Assembly: GCA_965263045.1 (NCBI GenBank)
Contig: CBDHGK010000023.1
Location: forward strand, 1 to 64,000
DNA length: 64,000 nucleotides
Direction: 5' to 3'
DNA from: G963664115 sp965263045
GTDB taxonomy: Bacteria; Acidobacteriota; Terriglobia; 20CM-2-55-15
Positions 51,645-60,789 of the stretch are shown piece after piece (position 1 is the stretch's first letter; each line of letters begins with the position of its first letter). The notes under the pieces were generated by a model that saw only the letters and a list, made by a program, of their open reading frames with translations, had not been told where the DNA came from and made no database searches. Made by a program: the position numbers and the translations under genes.

Positions 51645-53177
51645 TCAGCATCGCAGGGGACGACGCAACACATCCACGGCACGGAACAAGACGGACAACC
51701 ACGGGTTCCAGGCCATGAGCCGGAAGACGATGCGCCGGCCGGTACGCACGAGTTGGCACGGCAGGAGGATGAAGGCGTTCAGGAACGTCTTGAACTCCAT
51801 GCGTAGAACGGTCTGCTTCTCGGCCCGATACTTCTGGGCCCAGCGTCCGGTTTCGGGAAGCAGCAGCGCAAACCACGCCTTCAGGGTCCAGGCCAGCGAC
51901 GCCATCACCATGTAGGCCCAGTTGCCGGTCCGGTCGCCCACCGGCATTTTCAAGGCCCGGACGCCGTTCTTGAGTTGCTCGATGAGATTCTCCTGATTGC
52001 ACCGTTGATTCGCGCGCTTCACGATCCGGTCGGCGGGATCGGCACGGTTCGTGATGTAGAAGAAGTACCGGATCTTGTCGAACAACACCCACTCCCCTTT
52101 GGCCTCCGACAGATTCTTCCGCACCACCACGACGCGGTAGTCCCGCTTACAGGCGCCGGGCCGGTAGGCGAACTCGGCCACGTCTTCGCCCCGCAACCGA
52201 ATGTTCTTGAAACCGCGTTCCCGAACGATCCGTTCCTTGACCTTGTCGGGACGCTGGCGGGGCTGGGTGGCCACCTCGTATCTGGCCTCACGCTCCAGAA
52301 CTGCCCAGCAGTCCGGCTCCAGCGCATCGGCCCGCGCCACCAGGTTCGCCCTCGCGTCGATACCGAAGATGAAGTCCACGCCCTGGCCGTCCCATCCATC
52401 CAGATGCCGGGTCTGGCTGAAGTCGGTGTCCCCGCGCAGCAGGATCCGATGGAACCCGGCGCGCTGGCACCACCCGATCGCCTGATCGAACCGCGGGGCC
52501 GCGCCTTCATGCGAGGGCCGGTTACCGCTCCGGTTCACCAGGTATAACGGCTCGGCGGTGTTCGCCAGTGAAATCAACAACGGGTGATAGCCCCATGTCC
52601 CGTCGTAGGCGATATCCATCCCTTCCTTGCATTCCCCGCTGGTCGGCGCCAGGGTCCCATCCGCGTCCAACACCGCCTCGTCGAAAAAACCGGCCGGTTG
52701 CTGCCGCCACACATTCAGCCGCACTTCATTCGCCGCCTCCATCAGGTTCTCCACGTCGCCGGGCTCGAATCGCCGGCAAAAGTCGCCCGCCGTGGTCGGG
52801 TCCGGTATCCGCTGCGCCCCCAGCGCATCCAGGTATGCTTCGTCGTTGCGCCGCAACTCGATGTCTTCCAGACACGTCCCTCCCGTCAACGCGTTGTAGG
52901 CGATGTTCAACACGTGATCCGACTCGTGATACGGCAGATGCCGCTTCAGCACATCCACCCGCGCGTCGATGGCCTCGATCAGACCCGTCCGCCGCGCCAC
53001 CCGATGCATCGCCCCGATGCCGCCCACCGCCGTCCCCCGCGTCCGCTTGCCCATCTCATAGTGCATGTTACTCGCCGACAACATCGGCGCCGACTGTTCC
53101 CTCCAATGCCGCTCTCCAAGCCGACGCTCGATTCGCCGCTTGCGATTCCTCATGTTCTTGCGCGTATAATCGTTCAC
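51645..53177 (-). CDS. IS1380-family transposase
   Basis: A 510-residue DDE transposase of the IS1380 group. Markers are YHESDHVLNIAYNALTGGTC, RIPDPTTAGDFCRRFEPGDV, LDADGTLAPTSGECKEGMDI (first Asp), FHRILLRGDTDFSQTRHLDG (second Asp), RCNQENLIEQLKNGVRAL (Glu) and WAYMVMASLAWTLKAWFALL. The GTG at 53177 is chosen because AAAAGGAGG lies eight bases before it. The frame is intact. I did not find secure terminal repeats. Confidence 0.92.
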   Translation of the reverse strand: MNDYTRKNMRNRKRRIERRLGERHWREQSAPMLSASNMHYEMGKRTRGTAVGGIGAMHRVARRTGLIEAIDARVDVLKRHLPYHESDHVLNIAYNALTGGTCLEDIELRRNDEAYLDALGAQRIPDPTTAGDFCRRFEPGDVENLMEAANEVRLNVWRQQPAGFFDEAVLDADGTLAPTSGECKEGMDIAYDGTWGYHPLLISLANTAEPLYLVNRSGNRPSHEGAAPRFDQAIGWCQRAGFHRILLRGDTDFSQTRHLDGWDGQGVDFIFGIDARANLVARADALEPDCWAVLEREARYEVATQPRQRPDKVKERIVRERGFKNIRLRGEDVAEFAYRPGACKRDYRVVVVRKNLSEAKGEWVLFDKIRYFFYITNRADPADRIVKRANQRCNQENLIEQLKNGVRALKMPVGDRTGNWAYMVMASLAWTLKAWFALLLPETGRWAQKYRAEKQTVLRMEFKTFLNAFILLPCQLVRTGRRIVFRLMAWNPWLSVLFRAVDVLRRPLRC

Positions 53178-53287
53178 CCGAAATGCCTCCTTTTCCGTCA
53201 GGATTCTGCAAATTCCTTTTCGCACGGGACGGGGACATTTCGGGTACTTCCGCTACTTTTTCACTATCGATACTTCCTCAATCGCGC

Positions 53288-53449
53288 TTATTCAGGGTCT
53301 AGGACCAGCACGGTCCCCTTCACCTTCTGCCGCCGGGTGGAGATGCACTTCGCCTCGCTTATGTTGAATGCCTCGAACTCTATTCCCGGCTCGGAGGGGC
53401 TTTCCATCTCTTTCTTTTCAGTCATCCGATACCAGTTCCCGTTCAACAT
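53288..53449 (-). CDS. small hypothetical protein with strong ribosome binding site
   Basis: A 53-residue protein starting at the ATG at 53449, eight bases after AGGAGG. It begins MLNGNWYRMTEKKEM and ends GTVLVLDPE. A further frame upstream (53473-53661, TTG start) could precede it in an operon but is uncertain. Function unknown. Confidence 0.5.
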   Translation of the reverse strand: MLNGNWYRMTEKKEMESPSEPGIEFEAFNISEAKCISTRRQKVKGTVLVLDPE

Positions 53450-53798
53450 AATCTCGTCCTCCTGTTGTTGTCTCACTTCGAGATTAGTTCCAGTGGCGGG
53501 TGTTTTCCCCGCCCTATCCTCACAATTGACTCGATACCGATGGGGACGGTATCAGCGAGAACTTGGATAGAGACGATGACATCGACGGCCTGGCCGACGA
53601 TGCCGATCCGCTGGACGGTCCCGAAAAACCGGGATTTCTCCGGCCCACCAACCACGCACAACTGCGGAACGTTAATAGGTTATAGGGATGATCGCATGAT
53701 TCTGCACAACTCATTTATCCGGACGATCTTGGCGATAAGCCCTGAATCTATAGACGAATAAAGAGACGGCCTCGAATCCCTTGAGAGAAACTCAAATT
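53450..53798. other. gap with one doubtful frame
   Basis: Between the 53-residue gene and the next plus-strand genes there is only a minus-strand frame (53473-53661) with plausible hydrophobic strands (IGIVGQAVDVIVSIQVLADT). It has a weak TTG start and no ribosome binding site, so I leave it unassigned. Confidence 0.35.
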
Positions 53799-53867
53799 AT
53801 GACCACCAAAACAGTCCTGGAATCGAAGAAAAAAGAGAAACCCGTCATCGTAAGGAAAGGTCGATGA
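53799..53867 (+). CDS. 22-residue basic leader-type peptide
   Basis: A short frame (MTTKTVLESKKKEKPVIVRK) preceded by GAGAGAAA. Its TGA overlaps the ATGATG that starts the 403-residue gene, so it would couple translation to it. It may be a leader or a very small protein; the overlap is the main support. Confidence 0.35.
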   Translation: MTTKTVLESKKKEKPVIVRKGR

Positions 53868-55075
53868 TGGGTCTGAGCGTCCTCTACGCCAAGGAGGCGG
53901 CTGGAGAGCGGGAATGGGAGGCGATTCCGGACGGGGACAGGACCGGCCGGCTACGGGAAGTGTACTGGGCGCGGCGCGTGGAAATGAAGTCTGGCCGGAA
54001 GTCGTTCGTGGGCATGAATCTCAATTGGCGGGCGGACCGCACCGAGATTGGCAGAAGAAGGGACGACCCGGGCGACGGGTTCATCTACCTCGCCGACATG
54101 ACCTCGCTCGTCCGCTTCGGTTGGCGAAGACGGGTCGAGGACCGATTCGAGTGGCTGGAGGTCACCGAGGTGTTCACAACGGTGCCGCCGTCGCGGGTCG
54201 AAGGAGCGATGCGGGCATGGAACGGCATTGCCGACAAGCATCCGGTGGATTTTGACGAATTTCGAAAGGGACTGCGGCCGGGACGCCCCTCGCGGATGGA
54301 ACAGCGGAGAGCCGCGGACCAGGTGATCGTGCAGATTGAGAGGAAGCTGGCCAAGACTTCGTACCATGAACTGTTGGAGAGGTATGGCTACGGGACGCTG
54401 GTGGTCGGCATGCCGCTGTGGTTCGCGGTCCCTCCAGACGACCCTTTCCGGGCGGAGAACGCGGTCGACGATTTCATGACGCGAACGACTCTTGGGTTGG
54501 AGTATGTCAGGCAAATGGCGCTGAGAAGAAGGGACTGCCCGTTCAGGAACATCATCGTGATATGGGACACGACCCCGCAGGCGTTGCGTGAATGGCGCAA
54601 GGGGAGGTGCGCGGAGTACGAGGACGTGGGCAATACGAGCCTGGAAAACCCGATGCCCGCGGCGTTTTGGGGAGTGCTGTCCGATGCGCTGGAGAAAGCG
54701 GTATCGAAAACGGCGCGCCTGGAGAGCGAGGTGCCGTCGATGTGCCTCAAGGTTGCCGTGAAAACACGAAAGAAGGCGTCGGGCACGGGGCCCTACCCGA
54801 AACTCGTCGAAGCTCTTGGGGAGATTTCTCGCGAACACGACGAGATTCCCGGCGGCCTGAGCGCAATGTTGAAGTGGAGAGTCACTCTGACGCTGTGCAA
54901 GCTGCTTTGTTTCGCGAGAGTTCACGGAAGGGTTGGAACGATGGATTGCTCGAAAGTTTTCAGTGTCGCACGCCTGGAGGGTGAGGGCGACACGGCGAAA
55001 GGCGCGTCGGTTCTACCGCGAAAGCAGACGAAGAGCACGGGAGTTCTGTGGGCCGCACAATCGCGATGGTGGTGA
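53867..55075 (+). CDS. hypothetical protein of about 402 residues
   Basis: An uninterrupted frame from tandem ATGs at 53864/53867, preceded by AAGGAAAGG. The protein is soluble, with a charged N-terminal half (REVYWARRVEMKSGRKSFVG, IYLADMTSLVRFGWRRRVED), a more hydrophobic middle (YGTLVVGMPLWFAVPPDDPF, RNIIVIWDTTPQALREWRKG) and a basic C-terminus. I do not recognise a domain or catalytic motif. It lies alone between IS1380 and the second replication region. It could be plasmid cargo or a transfer-associated protein. Confidence 0.65.
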   Translation: MGLSVLYAKEAAGEREWEAIPDGDRTGRLREVYWARRVEMKSGRKSFVGMNLNWRADRTEIGRRRDDPGDGFIYLADMTSLVRFGWRRRVEDRFEWLEVTEVFTTVPPSRVEGAMRAWNGIADKHPVDFDEFRKGLRPGRPSRMEQRRAADQVIVQIERKLAKTSYHELLERYGYGTLVVGMPLWFAVPPDDPFRAENAVDDFMTRTTLGLEYVRQMALRRRDCPFRNIIVIWDTTPQALREWRKGRCAEYEDVGNTSLENPMPAAFWGVLSDALEKAVSKTARLESEVPSMCLKVAVKTRKKASGTGPYPKLVEALGEISREHDEIPGGLSAMLKWRVTLTLCKLLCFARVHGRVGTMDCSKVFSVARLEGEGDTAKGASVLPRKQTKSTGVLWAAQSRWW

Positions 55076-55422
55076 CGGGTGAGGGAGACGCTCAGAGGCG
55101 CGTCGCGCGGCCGGGCAGGTCCTCGACGGGAGGGTATGGCGCGTCAGTGCTTCGAAAACGAGATCGCGTCGGTTGCGCCACTGACTCGGGTCCTCGGACG
55201 GAGGCTCCCGGCGGCGGACGGGAAATTCCTGGGGATCGAGCGAAAAACCCCACCTCAGATTTTGCTGTGCCGGACTTTCGCGGCCCGGTCCATACAGAGG
55301 ACCTGCCGAAAGATCCTGCGCGGAGATTGTTTGTTCTTGAAGCTCGTGCCGCCCTATCTCTGGCACGGGCGTCCCAAAAAAAGGCGACGGGGGTGAACCC
55401 GCCGCCGGAAGGTGCGGCCGTT
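55076..55422. other. intergenic region, nothing recognised
   Basis: About 350 GC-rich bases between two convergent genes. The open frames on both strands have Arg/Gly/Pro-rich composition typical of non-coding GC-rich DNA. No terminator hairpin stands out. Confidence 0.4.
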
Positions 55423-55686
55423 TTACGCAGCTTCGCCATCGCTGGCCGACGGCGCCGCCTCGGCGTTGCGCTCGGCGATGAGCGTGTGCGCCTGATCGGC
55501 GAGCTTGGCGAGGGTGAGCAGGTTCTTGAAGCCGAAGCTGTGCGTGGTCTTCCACTGGCCCTCGTCGCGGTAGAGGCGCGAAAAGGTGACGTTGTTCCGG
55601 GTGATCCCGCCGACCTCGTTTTCCCAAACGGTCGCCTTGACGGCTCCGATCCTGAGTTCTGCGACGGGTTTGTTGTGGGTAGCCAT
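55423..55686 (-). CDS. small conserved plasmid protein
   Basis: An 87-residue protein with AELRIGAVKATVWENEVGGI, NNVTFSRLYRDEGQWKTTHS and FGFKNLLTLAKLADQAHTLI. Short proteins of this pattern (strands followed by a C-terminal helix) occur widely on plasmids and integrative elements as uncharacterised proteins. AGGAT lies about eight bases before the ATG at 55686. A nucleic-acid-binding role is conceivable but unproven. Confidence 0.7.
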   Translation of the reverse strand: MATHNKPVAELRIGAVKATVWENEVGGITRNNVTFSRLYRDEGQWKTTHSFGFKNLLTLAKLADQAHTLIAERNAEAAPSASDGEAA

Positions 55687-56225
55687 TGATTGAATCCTCT
55701 TGGTTAAAGGGTTTGGAGCGTGTGTCGCTCACCCTGAAAAGGCGACACCGGCCAAAGAGCAGGGGCCGTGACAGACGCCCCTGGGGCGAGTTGCGCGGTC
55801 TGGCCGCGGCCCCTGCGCCGGTCTCCGCAGAGCAAGCCAAGGCTACGGGAAAATGGCGAAACAACATCCGGCGCGGTGGATCGGGGGCCAGTCAGGGCGA
55901 ACAACCGGGGAAACGGGGGATCTCACCGACGGGCTCCCGGCACGGCCAACGACAAAATGAGATCGAATCGGGGATCCAGGGGACACCACAGACGAGGCTG
56001 CTGCGAGAGAGTCAGACAGAAAGCGACAGTGTCTCGATCTGTCCCTAAGCGGGGAGTTTTCCACAGGCACGCTGTGATTTCGGGGAGTTTTCCGTTAACC
56101 AACCGCTACACTTCTCCGGTGCGAGGACTTAACCAACCGCTATACTTCTCCCGAAAAAGACTTAACCAACCGCTATACTTCCCGCCGCGCATCCATTAAT
56201 ACAAGTAGTTAAGAAGAAGTAGTAA
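55687..56225. other. second origin region with iterons
   Basis: Three direct repeats sharing TTAACCAACCGCTA-ACTT lie at 56095-56117, 56129-56152 and 56162-56183, spaced 34 and 33 bases. Before them GGGGAGTTTTCC occurs twice (about 56051 and 56083), and TTTTCCACA at 56057-56065 is one base off a DnaA box. An AT-rich tract follows to 56240. This looks like the origin of the repA encoded just beyond, facing it. The rest, 55687-56050, contains no convincing gene. Confidence 0.7.
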
Positions 56226-57215
56226 TTAAGAACACGTAGTATGCACCGCGGTGGTTGTGCAAAAACTTGAATCCGGGGGATCGCCGGATCGGGACCGGGC
56301 GGCCGGCAGGATCCGGCCGGCCTTCGTGAGCGCGGGGACCGACGGGATGGTGGTCGGCAACAATTCCAGGGCTCCGCGAGGCGTGGCATAGTCCAGGCCG
56401 GGCCACGCGAGCTTGATCTTTATCAGCTCCCGGATGGCTTTGGTGCGGAAATCGTTCACAGCGTTCTTGTCCGTGGCCGCCCTGGCCGGGTTCAGTGCGA
56501 ACTGTTCGTAGAGCCGCTTCCAGGAAATCCTCAAGGGACGGTCCAGGCCAAAGGTCCGGTAGTTGATCCACAGGTAGAGATCGAGGCCCAATGAACTTTG
56601 GTTCAGCGCCTTCAGGATGTTCATGTCCAGCGGCACCGGGTGGCGGATGATCTCGGTAAAAACCCCTTCCCCCAAACGGATTTCGCTTCGCCACTGCCCC
56701 CGGTCCTCGGGATTGACATGGTTCCACCAAAATTCGTACCGGTCGGCCACATAGGACGACACGCGTGAACATCCGATTGCGTCTTTGCAGACGAGGGTGA
56801 TGCTGCAAGCGAAGAGGCGCCGCATCTGGTTGCGGACACGGGCATAGGATGCCCCGGCCGGATCGATTCCGACAACGCGCATGAAATCGGACAGGGTCTT
56901 TCCAAGGGTCAGGTCTTGGCTTTGGGTCCGGACCGCTTCGGTACACACCCAGGCCAGCAGCAGCCGCGCGATGTAGCCGAAGGGGAGTTTGTTGTCGAAG
57001 CCCGCGGTGAGCGCCAGCGTGAAGGGGCCGTTGCGGCGGACATACTCTTTGCGGTTGCCGGGGTTGGTACGGGGCAGGGAACAGAGCGCCAGGAGCCGCG
57101 CGAGGTAGGCAATATCCTCATCGGCCTCGGCCGCGTGGATCAGGCGGTCGATCTGATCGAGCCGGTTGGAATGGTAGCGGGCCTGAGGCGCAATGCGCGT
57201 CAGATTGTCTTTCAT
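56226..57215 (-). CDS. repA: RepA-family replication initiator (second replicon)
   Basis: A 329-residue initiator of the RepA_C (PF04796) type. It shows RNGPFTLALTAGFDNKLPFG, IARLLLAWVCTEAVRTQSQD, TLGKTLSDFMRVVGIDPAGA, HPVPLDMNILKALNQSSLGL, ISWKRLYEQFALNPARAATD and IRELIKIKLAWPGLDYATPR. It differs clearly from the initiator at 48.7 kb although both have the QSSL-LDLY core. The iterons lie just past its stop. It is oriented like the conjugation genes upstream. Confidence 0.92.
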   Translation of the reverse strand: MKDNLTRIAPQARYHSNRLDQIDRLIHAAEADEDIAYLARLLALCSLPRTNPGNRKEYVRRNGPFTLALTAGFDNKLPFGYIARLLLAWVCTEAVRTQSQDLTLGKTLSDFMRVVGIDPAGASYARVRNQMRRLFACSITLVCKDAIGCSRVSSYVADRYEFWWNHVNPEDRGQWRSEIRLGEGVFTEIIRHPVPLDMNILKALNQSSLGLDLYLWINYRTFGLDRPLRISWKRLYEQFALNPARAATDKNAVNDFRTKAIRELIKIKLAWPGLDYATPRGALELLPTTIPSVPALTKAGRILPAARSRSGDPPDSSFCTTTAVHTTCS

Positions 57216-57375
57216 GGTAGTCCGTCTTCCGTGCGGCTATCGTCCGGGACCGGCCCAATGTGCTCCGTTAATCAGGGGTTCTTTTCCGCGTTGTATCCGC
57301 GAACCAGTAAAGAAGCATCACCCTGACAAATCCCGGCCCGACTCTGTCTCATCGTCCTGGCAGCGTTGCCCAGCA

Positions 57376-58359
57376 TCACCGCCCCTGCTTCAGTTTGAGT
57401 TGGGGGTCGGCGAACACAACAGGCCTGTAGTGCCAGCGCCGCTTTGCGGCGTCGTAATCGCCGACGTGTAGTGCTTCTTCGACGTAGCGCTTCCCCTCGC
57501 GCCGCGTCATGTGAATCACCATGGAGATCCCGTCCACGACGCCCCGGCAGGTGACTTCCCACGGCAAGTCCGTCTCGCCTTGCATGGCGCAAGTCGCCAA
57601 CCGGGACAGGGCCGACTCGGCATTGTTGGCGTGGATCGTTGTCAGACTCCCGCCGTGCCCGGTATTGAGCGCCTGTAAGAGATCGGCGGCCTCGCCGCCC
57701 CGGACCTCGCCGACCACGATGTGATCTGGGCGATGGCGCAAGGCATGGCGCACGAGGTCGCGGATCGTCACCGATGCGGTGTCGATCCCCCGCGCCTCGA
57801 AGCGGACACAGTTTTTCCGGTCGATGCGGAGCTCCAGGGTGTCCTCGATGGAAACAATGCGGTCGGCGGCGGGAAGCAGCTCGACCAGGGCATTGAGCAG
57901 CGTGGTCTTACCCGAGCCCGTGCCGCCCGACACCAGGATATTCCGCCGACCCAGGAGCGCGACCCGCGCCTCGTCCAGGACTTCTTGGGGCAGTGAGCCG
58001 AAGCGCACGAGATCTTCGGGAGAATAGCTCCGCTTGCCGAAGCGCCGGATGGTGATGGCGACGTGCGGCGCGGCCGGGGGGACACAGATCGCCACGCGGG
58101 AGCCGTCGTCGAGGCGCGCATCGAGGATCGGGGAGCTGGCCGGATCGAGGCCGAGAGGCCGTGCGATCTGAATGGCAGCTCGATCCAGCGCCGCCTCATC
58201 AAGGGCAGGGGCTGGCTGCTCCCGGATTTCCCCCCGGCTTTCAACCCAGACGTTCCCGGGACCGTTAATCATGATCTCGCTGACGTCCTCGTCTTCGAGG
58301 ACCGATTCCAGACCCGGCAAGAACGGACGCAGGTAGTCCATGCCTCGGGTGGCGCTCAT
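57376..58359 (-). CDS. trbB: TrbB/VirB11 traffic ATPase
   Basis: A 327-residue hexameric ATPase that powers conjugative type IV secretion at the inner membrane. Walker A is GGTGSGKT (145-152), the Asp box DTLELRIDR, Walker B HIVVGEVRGGEAADLL and the His box GHGGSLTTIHANNA. Length is usual for TrbB. Its ATG overlaps the traG stop by four bases. Confidence 0.95.
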   Translation of the reverse strand: MSATRGMDYLRPFLPGLESVLEDEDVSEIMINGPGNVWVESRGEIREQPAPALDEAALDRAAIQIARPLGLDPASSPILDARLDDGSRVAICVPPAAPHVAITIRRFGKRSYSPEDLVRFGSLPQEVLDEARVALLGRRNILVSGGTGSGKTTLLNALVELLPAADRIVSIEDTLELRIDRKNCVRFEARGIDTASVTIRDLVRHALRHRPDHIVVGEVRGGEAADLLQALNTGHGGSLTTIHANNAESALSRLATCAMQGETDLPWEVTCRGVVDGISMVIHMTRREGKRYVEEALHVGDYDAAKRRWHYRPVVFADPQLKLKQGR

Positions 58360-60392
58360 ATCTTCCTCTGCTCGACCGCCCTCCAGTAGGGCGTGTCGAC
58401 CGGAAGGTAGTACGGCTTGAGATAAACGCGGACGGCGCTGGCCGCGTTTGTGCCGTCATAGGGCAGGCAAATCGCCTGGCAATTGGGAAGCAAGCCAAAC
58501 TCCCTCGGCTGAAACAAAGCCTCGCGCTGTTCGCGGAAGGATTTACTCGTGCCTACTGAGCCCTTGGTGCCACCGGCCTTTCCAGAGAGCAGGGACACCT
58601 GAGCCTGTTGTGCGGATTCGGTGACGGTCCAGCTCGGCTTGATCTTGGCCACCTGGCCGCAGAGTTTCGAGGCGATCTCGGCGCTGGCGTCGTCGCTGAG
58701 GGAGAGGAAGATCCGGGTGCGGAGGGTCTGCAAGAGCGCCCGCCACGCCTCGGAGGTGCCCAGCACGGATCGGAGCGAGGATATGGATTGGGTGGCGACG
58801 ATGGGGATGACACGGCATTGCCGGGTGAGGGCAAACGCCTTCTCGTCTCCAGAGGGGTCCTCCTCGCCGACTGAGGCGAACGACTGATATTCGTCGCAAA
58901 TGAAAACGGCGGGCCGGAAGTAACGCCCAGGGTCCGCTTTCATCTGTGCCGGCCGCCGGATCAGGGTCTGGAGCCAGGCGTTTTTTAGGAACACGCCTAT
59001 GGCACGGGCCAGCGCCGGATTCGATCCGGCGGGCATGTTGAGCGCGAGGACTTTCCCGCTTTCGATCAACTCGTCCAGGGGTGGAAGGTGCCGCCGCATC
59101 CGGGCCTTTCCGACCGGCGGGCGACTGTCACCGTTCCCGTCCTCCTCGCCTTCGGCAACTCGTTCTTTGGCGGGTGCCTTGGGACAGAAAATGTCGGCGA
59201 CGTCCTCCATGTCGAACAGAGACAGGAAACTGGAAATCCCCTCGACACACGAGGTTCTCAACTTCGGATCCATCTGCATCCAATCCTTCTCGTACCACGT
59301 CTTAACGCTTTCGTACCGCGCCTTTAAACGGTCCGTGTCGGTGTGACCCGCCACAGGGGCGACACGGCAGGTCACGCCCTCCCGTTGCAACCATTTTGCG
59401 AGCTCGGCCGTCCACGGGGTCTGGCGTTCCCCGTCAGAAAATGTGGTCCAGGGCACCCCGCCCAAGACGGCCCTCCGCTTATCGAGATCCTTGGCCGAAA
59501 TGACGATGGCCCCGTTCTTCTGACTCTTCACGACACCCTTGGCTTCATCGAGCTTTTGCTTGAACAGTTCGGGGTCGATCGCGCACAGGTAGACATCCCG
59601 GAGGGTCACCCAACGGTCGGGAAAGATCCGGTACAGCTCGATAATCCACTTCACCAGATTCGTGTAAGCCTGTTGCCAGAACGGATCCTTCCCCTTCCCG
59701 AACAACTGATTCAGGAGCGAGGACACGGTATAGGCCAGGGAGTAGGAATCGAGCCAGTGCGCGGCCAGGGGGTTCCACTGATATTTCCCGTCCATCCCAA
59801 TCTCCATGTAGTCCTCTTCACGTTTCGCTGCTTTGAGAATCTCGCGGATGTCGTAGCAGAAGTCGCCCTTCACTTCGAGGACCAGCGCGGCGGCCCGGCG
59901 CTCCGGGTTCTTCGCTTGCCAGCCGAGCAATTGCCGGGCAAACGGGTGCATGCACGCCGAGGTCTTCCCGGAGCCGACCGCCCCGAAGATGGCGACTCCG
60001 GTGTAGAGGCCGCGTTCCGGGATCACGAGCCAATCCGGGCTGGGAATCTCCCGCGCCTCGACGGGGTGATGCGTTTCCCCGACGACGATGGCCGGTTTCT
60101 CGTCCGTGTCGGAGATCGGCCACGGGGGCAGCCCCCCCTTGCCCTGTTTCTTCCGTGGGACGGACTCGAACCAGACATGCCATACGCCGGAAAAGAGCGT
60201 GCCGCCGATGAACACGGCGACACCGGGCATGAGGGCATACCAGCCATGTGCCAGCCACAGAAGCGCCGGCGCATCGAGAGCCATCAGCGCGACAACCGGG
60301 TTCTCCGACCCGGTCGGAAACGGACTCGAAATATACCGGGCGAGCGCGGCAGAAACCGCGAGGACAGATAAGAAAATATGTCTCAATTTCAT
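58356..60392 (-). CDS. traG: TraG/VirD4 coupling protein
   Basis: A 678-residue type IV coupling protein that links the relaxosome to the secretion channel. Two N-terminal hydrophobic segments (about residues 5-22 and 35-72) anchor it. Walker A is GAVGSGKT (137-144) and Walker B AVFICDEYQSFASVGEED; LTRQCRVIPIVATQSISSLR and FLSLSDDASAEIASKLCGQV are conserved. It is coupled to trbB downstream and separated by a 398-base repeat-rich gap from the gene before it. Confidence 0.94.
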   Translation of the reverse strand: MKLRHIFLSVLAVSAALARYISSPFPTGSENPVVALMALDAPALLWLAHGWYALMPGVAVFIGGTLFSGVWHVWFESVPRKKQGKGGLPPWPISDTDEKPAIVVGETHHPVEAREIPSPDWLVIPERGLYTGVAIFGAVGSGKTSACMHPFARQLLGWQAKNPERRAAALVLEVKGDFCYDIREILKAAKREEDYMEIGMDGKYQWNPLAAHWLDSYSLAYTVSSLLNQLFGKGKDPFWQQAYTNLVKWIIELYRIFPDRWVTLRDVYLCAIDPELFKQKLDEAKGVVKSQKNGAIVISAKDLDKRRAVLGGVPWTTFSDGERQTPWTAELAKWLQREGVTCRVAPVAGHTDTDRLKARYESVKTWYEKDWMQMDPKLRTSCVEGISSFLSLFDMEDVADIFCPKAPAKERVAEGEEDGNGDSRPPVGKARMRRHLPPLDELIESGKVLALNMPAGSNPALARAIGVFLKNAWLQTLIRRPAQMKADPGRYFRPAVFICDEYQSFASVGEEDPSGDEKAFALTRQCRVIPIVATQSISSLRSVLGTSEAWRALLQTLRTRIFLSLSDDASAEIASKLCGQVAKIKPSWTVTESAQQAQVSLLSGKAGGTKGSVGTSKSFREQREALFQPREFGLLPNCQAICLPYDGTNAASAVRVYLKPYYLPVDTPYWRAVEQRKI

Positions 60393-60438
60393 AGGCCTTT
60401 ACATCTCCAGACTTCAAGCCTTCCCGCAGGGATCACTG

Positions 60439-60705
60439 TGGCGGGAGCGACCCCCACCGGGGGGGCGTCCATGTACCCCCGGAGTGCAACTTGAAACGGG
60501 GGTCCAGGGACGCACCAGCCCCAAAAAGGTGGGGTCGCTCCCGCCACTCTCCCCCCCTCTGGATCGGCGCTCAAAATGGCGCGCAACTTGACCTAACCAC
60601 AGGTAAAGAAAAGCGATATGGGACAGAAAAGTTGCAACTTGAGCGTGCAACCGGACCCCCGTTTTCATGTTGCGTCTCCCGTGCGGCACCGGGGCTGCAA
60701 CTTGA
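60439..60705. repeat. inverted and direct repeats in the gap upstream of traG
   Basis: Two nested inverted repeats: TGGCGGGAGCGACCCCCACC (60439-60458) against its near-inverse at 60529-60546, and GCAACTTGAAACGGGGGTCC (60486-60505) against a near-inverse at 60653-60673. In addition GCAACTTGA occurs four times in direct orientation (60486, 60583, 60634, 60697). Coding potential is low. Such arrays are seen at transfer origins or as binding sites of transfer regulators; which applies is undetermined. Confidence 0.6.
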
Positions 60706-60789
60706 AGGCCAATTTTCGGGAGACCTTCACCTGGTTGTTCGCTCCAAAAGACGCCCATACCCGCTCAAAAAATGAGTCGCCCGCCGATC

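Noticed and set aside
55686..56048. A 120-codon plus-strand frame before the second origin.
   Set aside because: Arg/Gly/Pro-rich, no start signal, and it overlaps the probable origin region.
50562..56183. Direct repeats near 50.6 and 56.1 kb as CRISPR arrays.
   Set aside because: Only three short units each, irregular spacing, no unique spacers of constant length, no cas genes, and both lie beside repA genes. They are iterons.
59343..60371. A 342-codon open frame antisense to traG.
   Set aside because: Fully inside the coding region of a conserved gene on the other strand; composition typical of an antisense frame.
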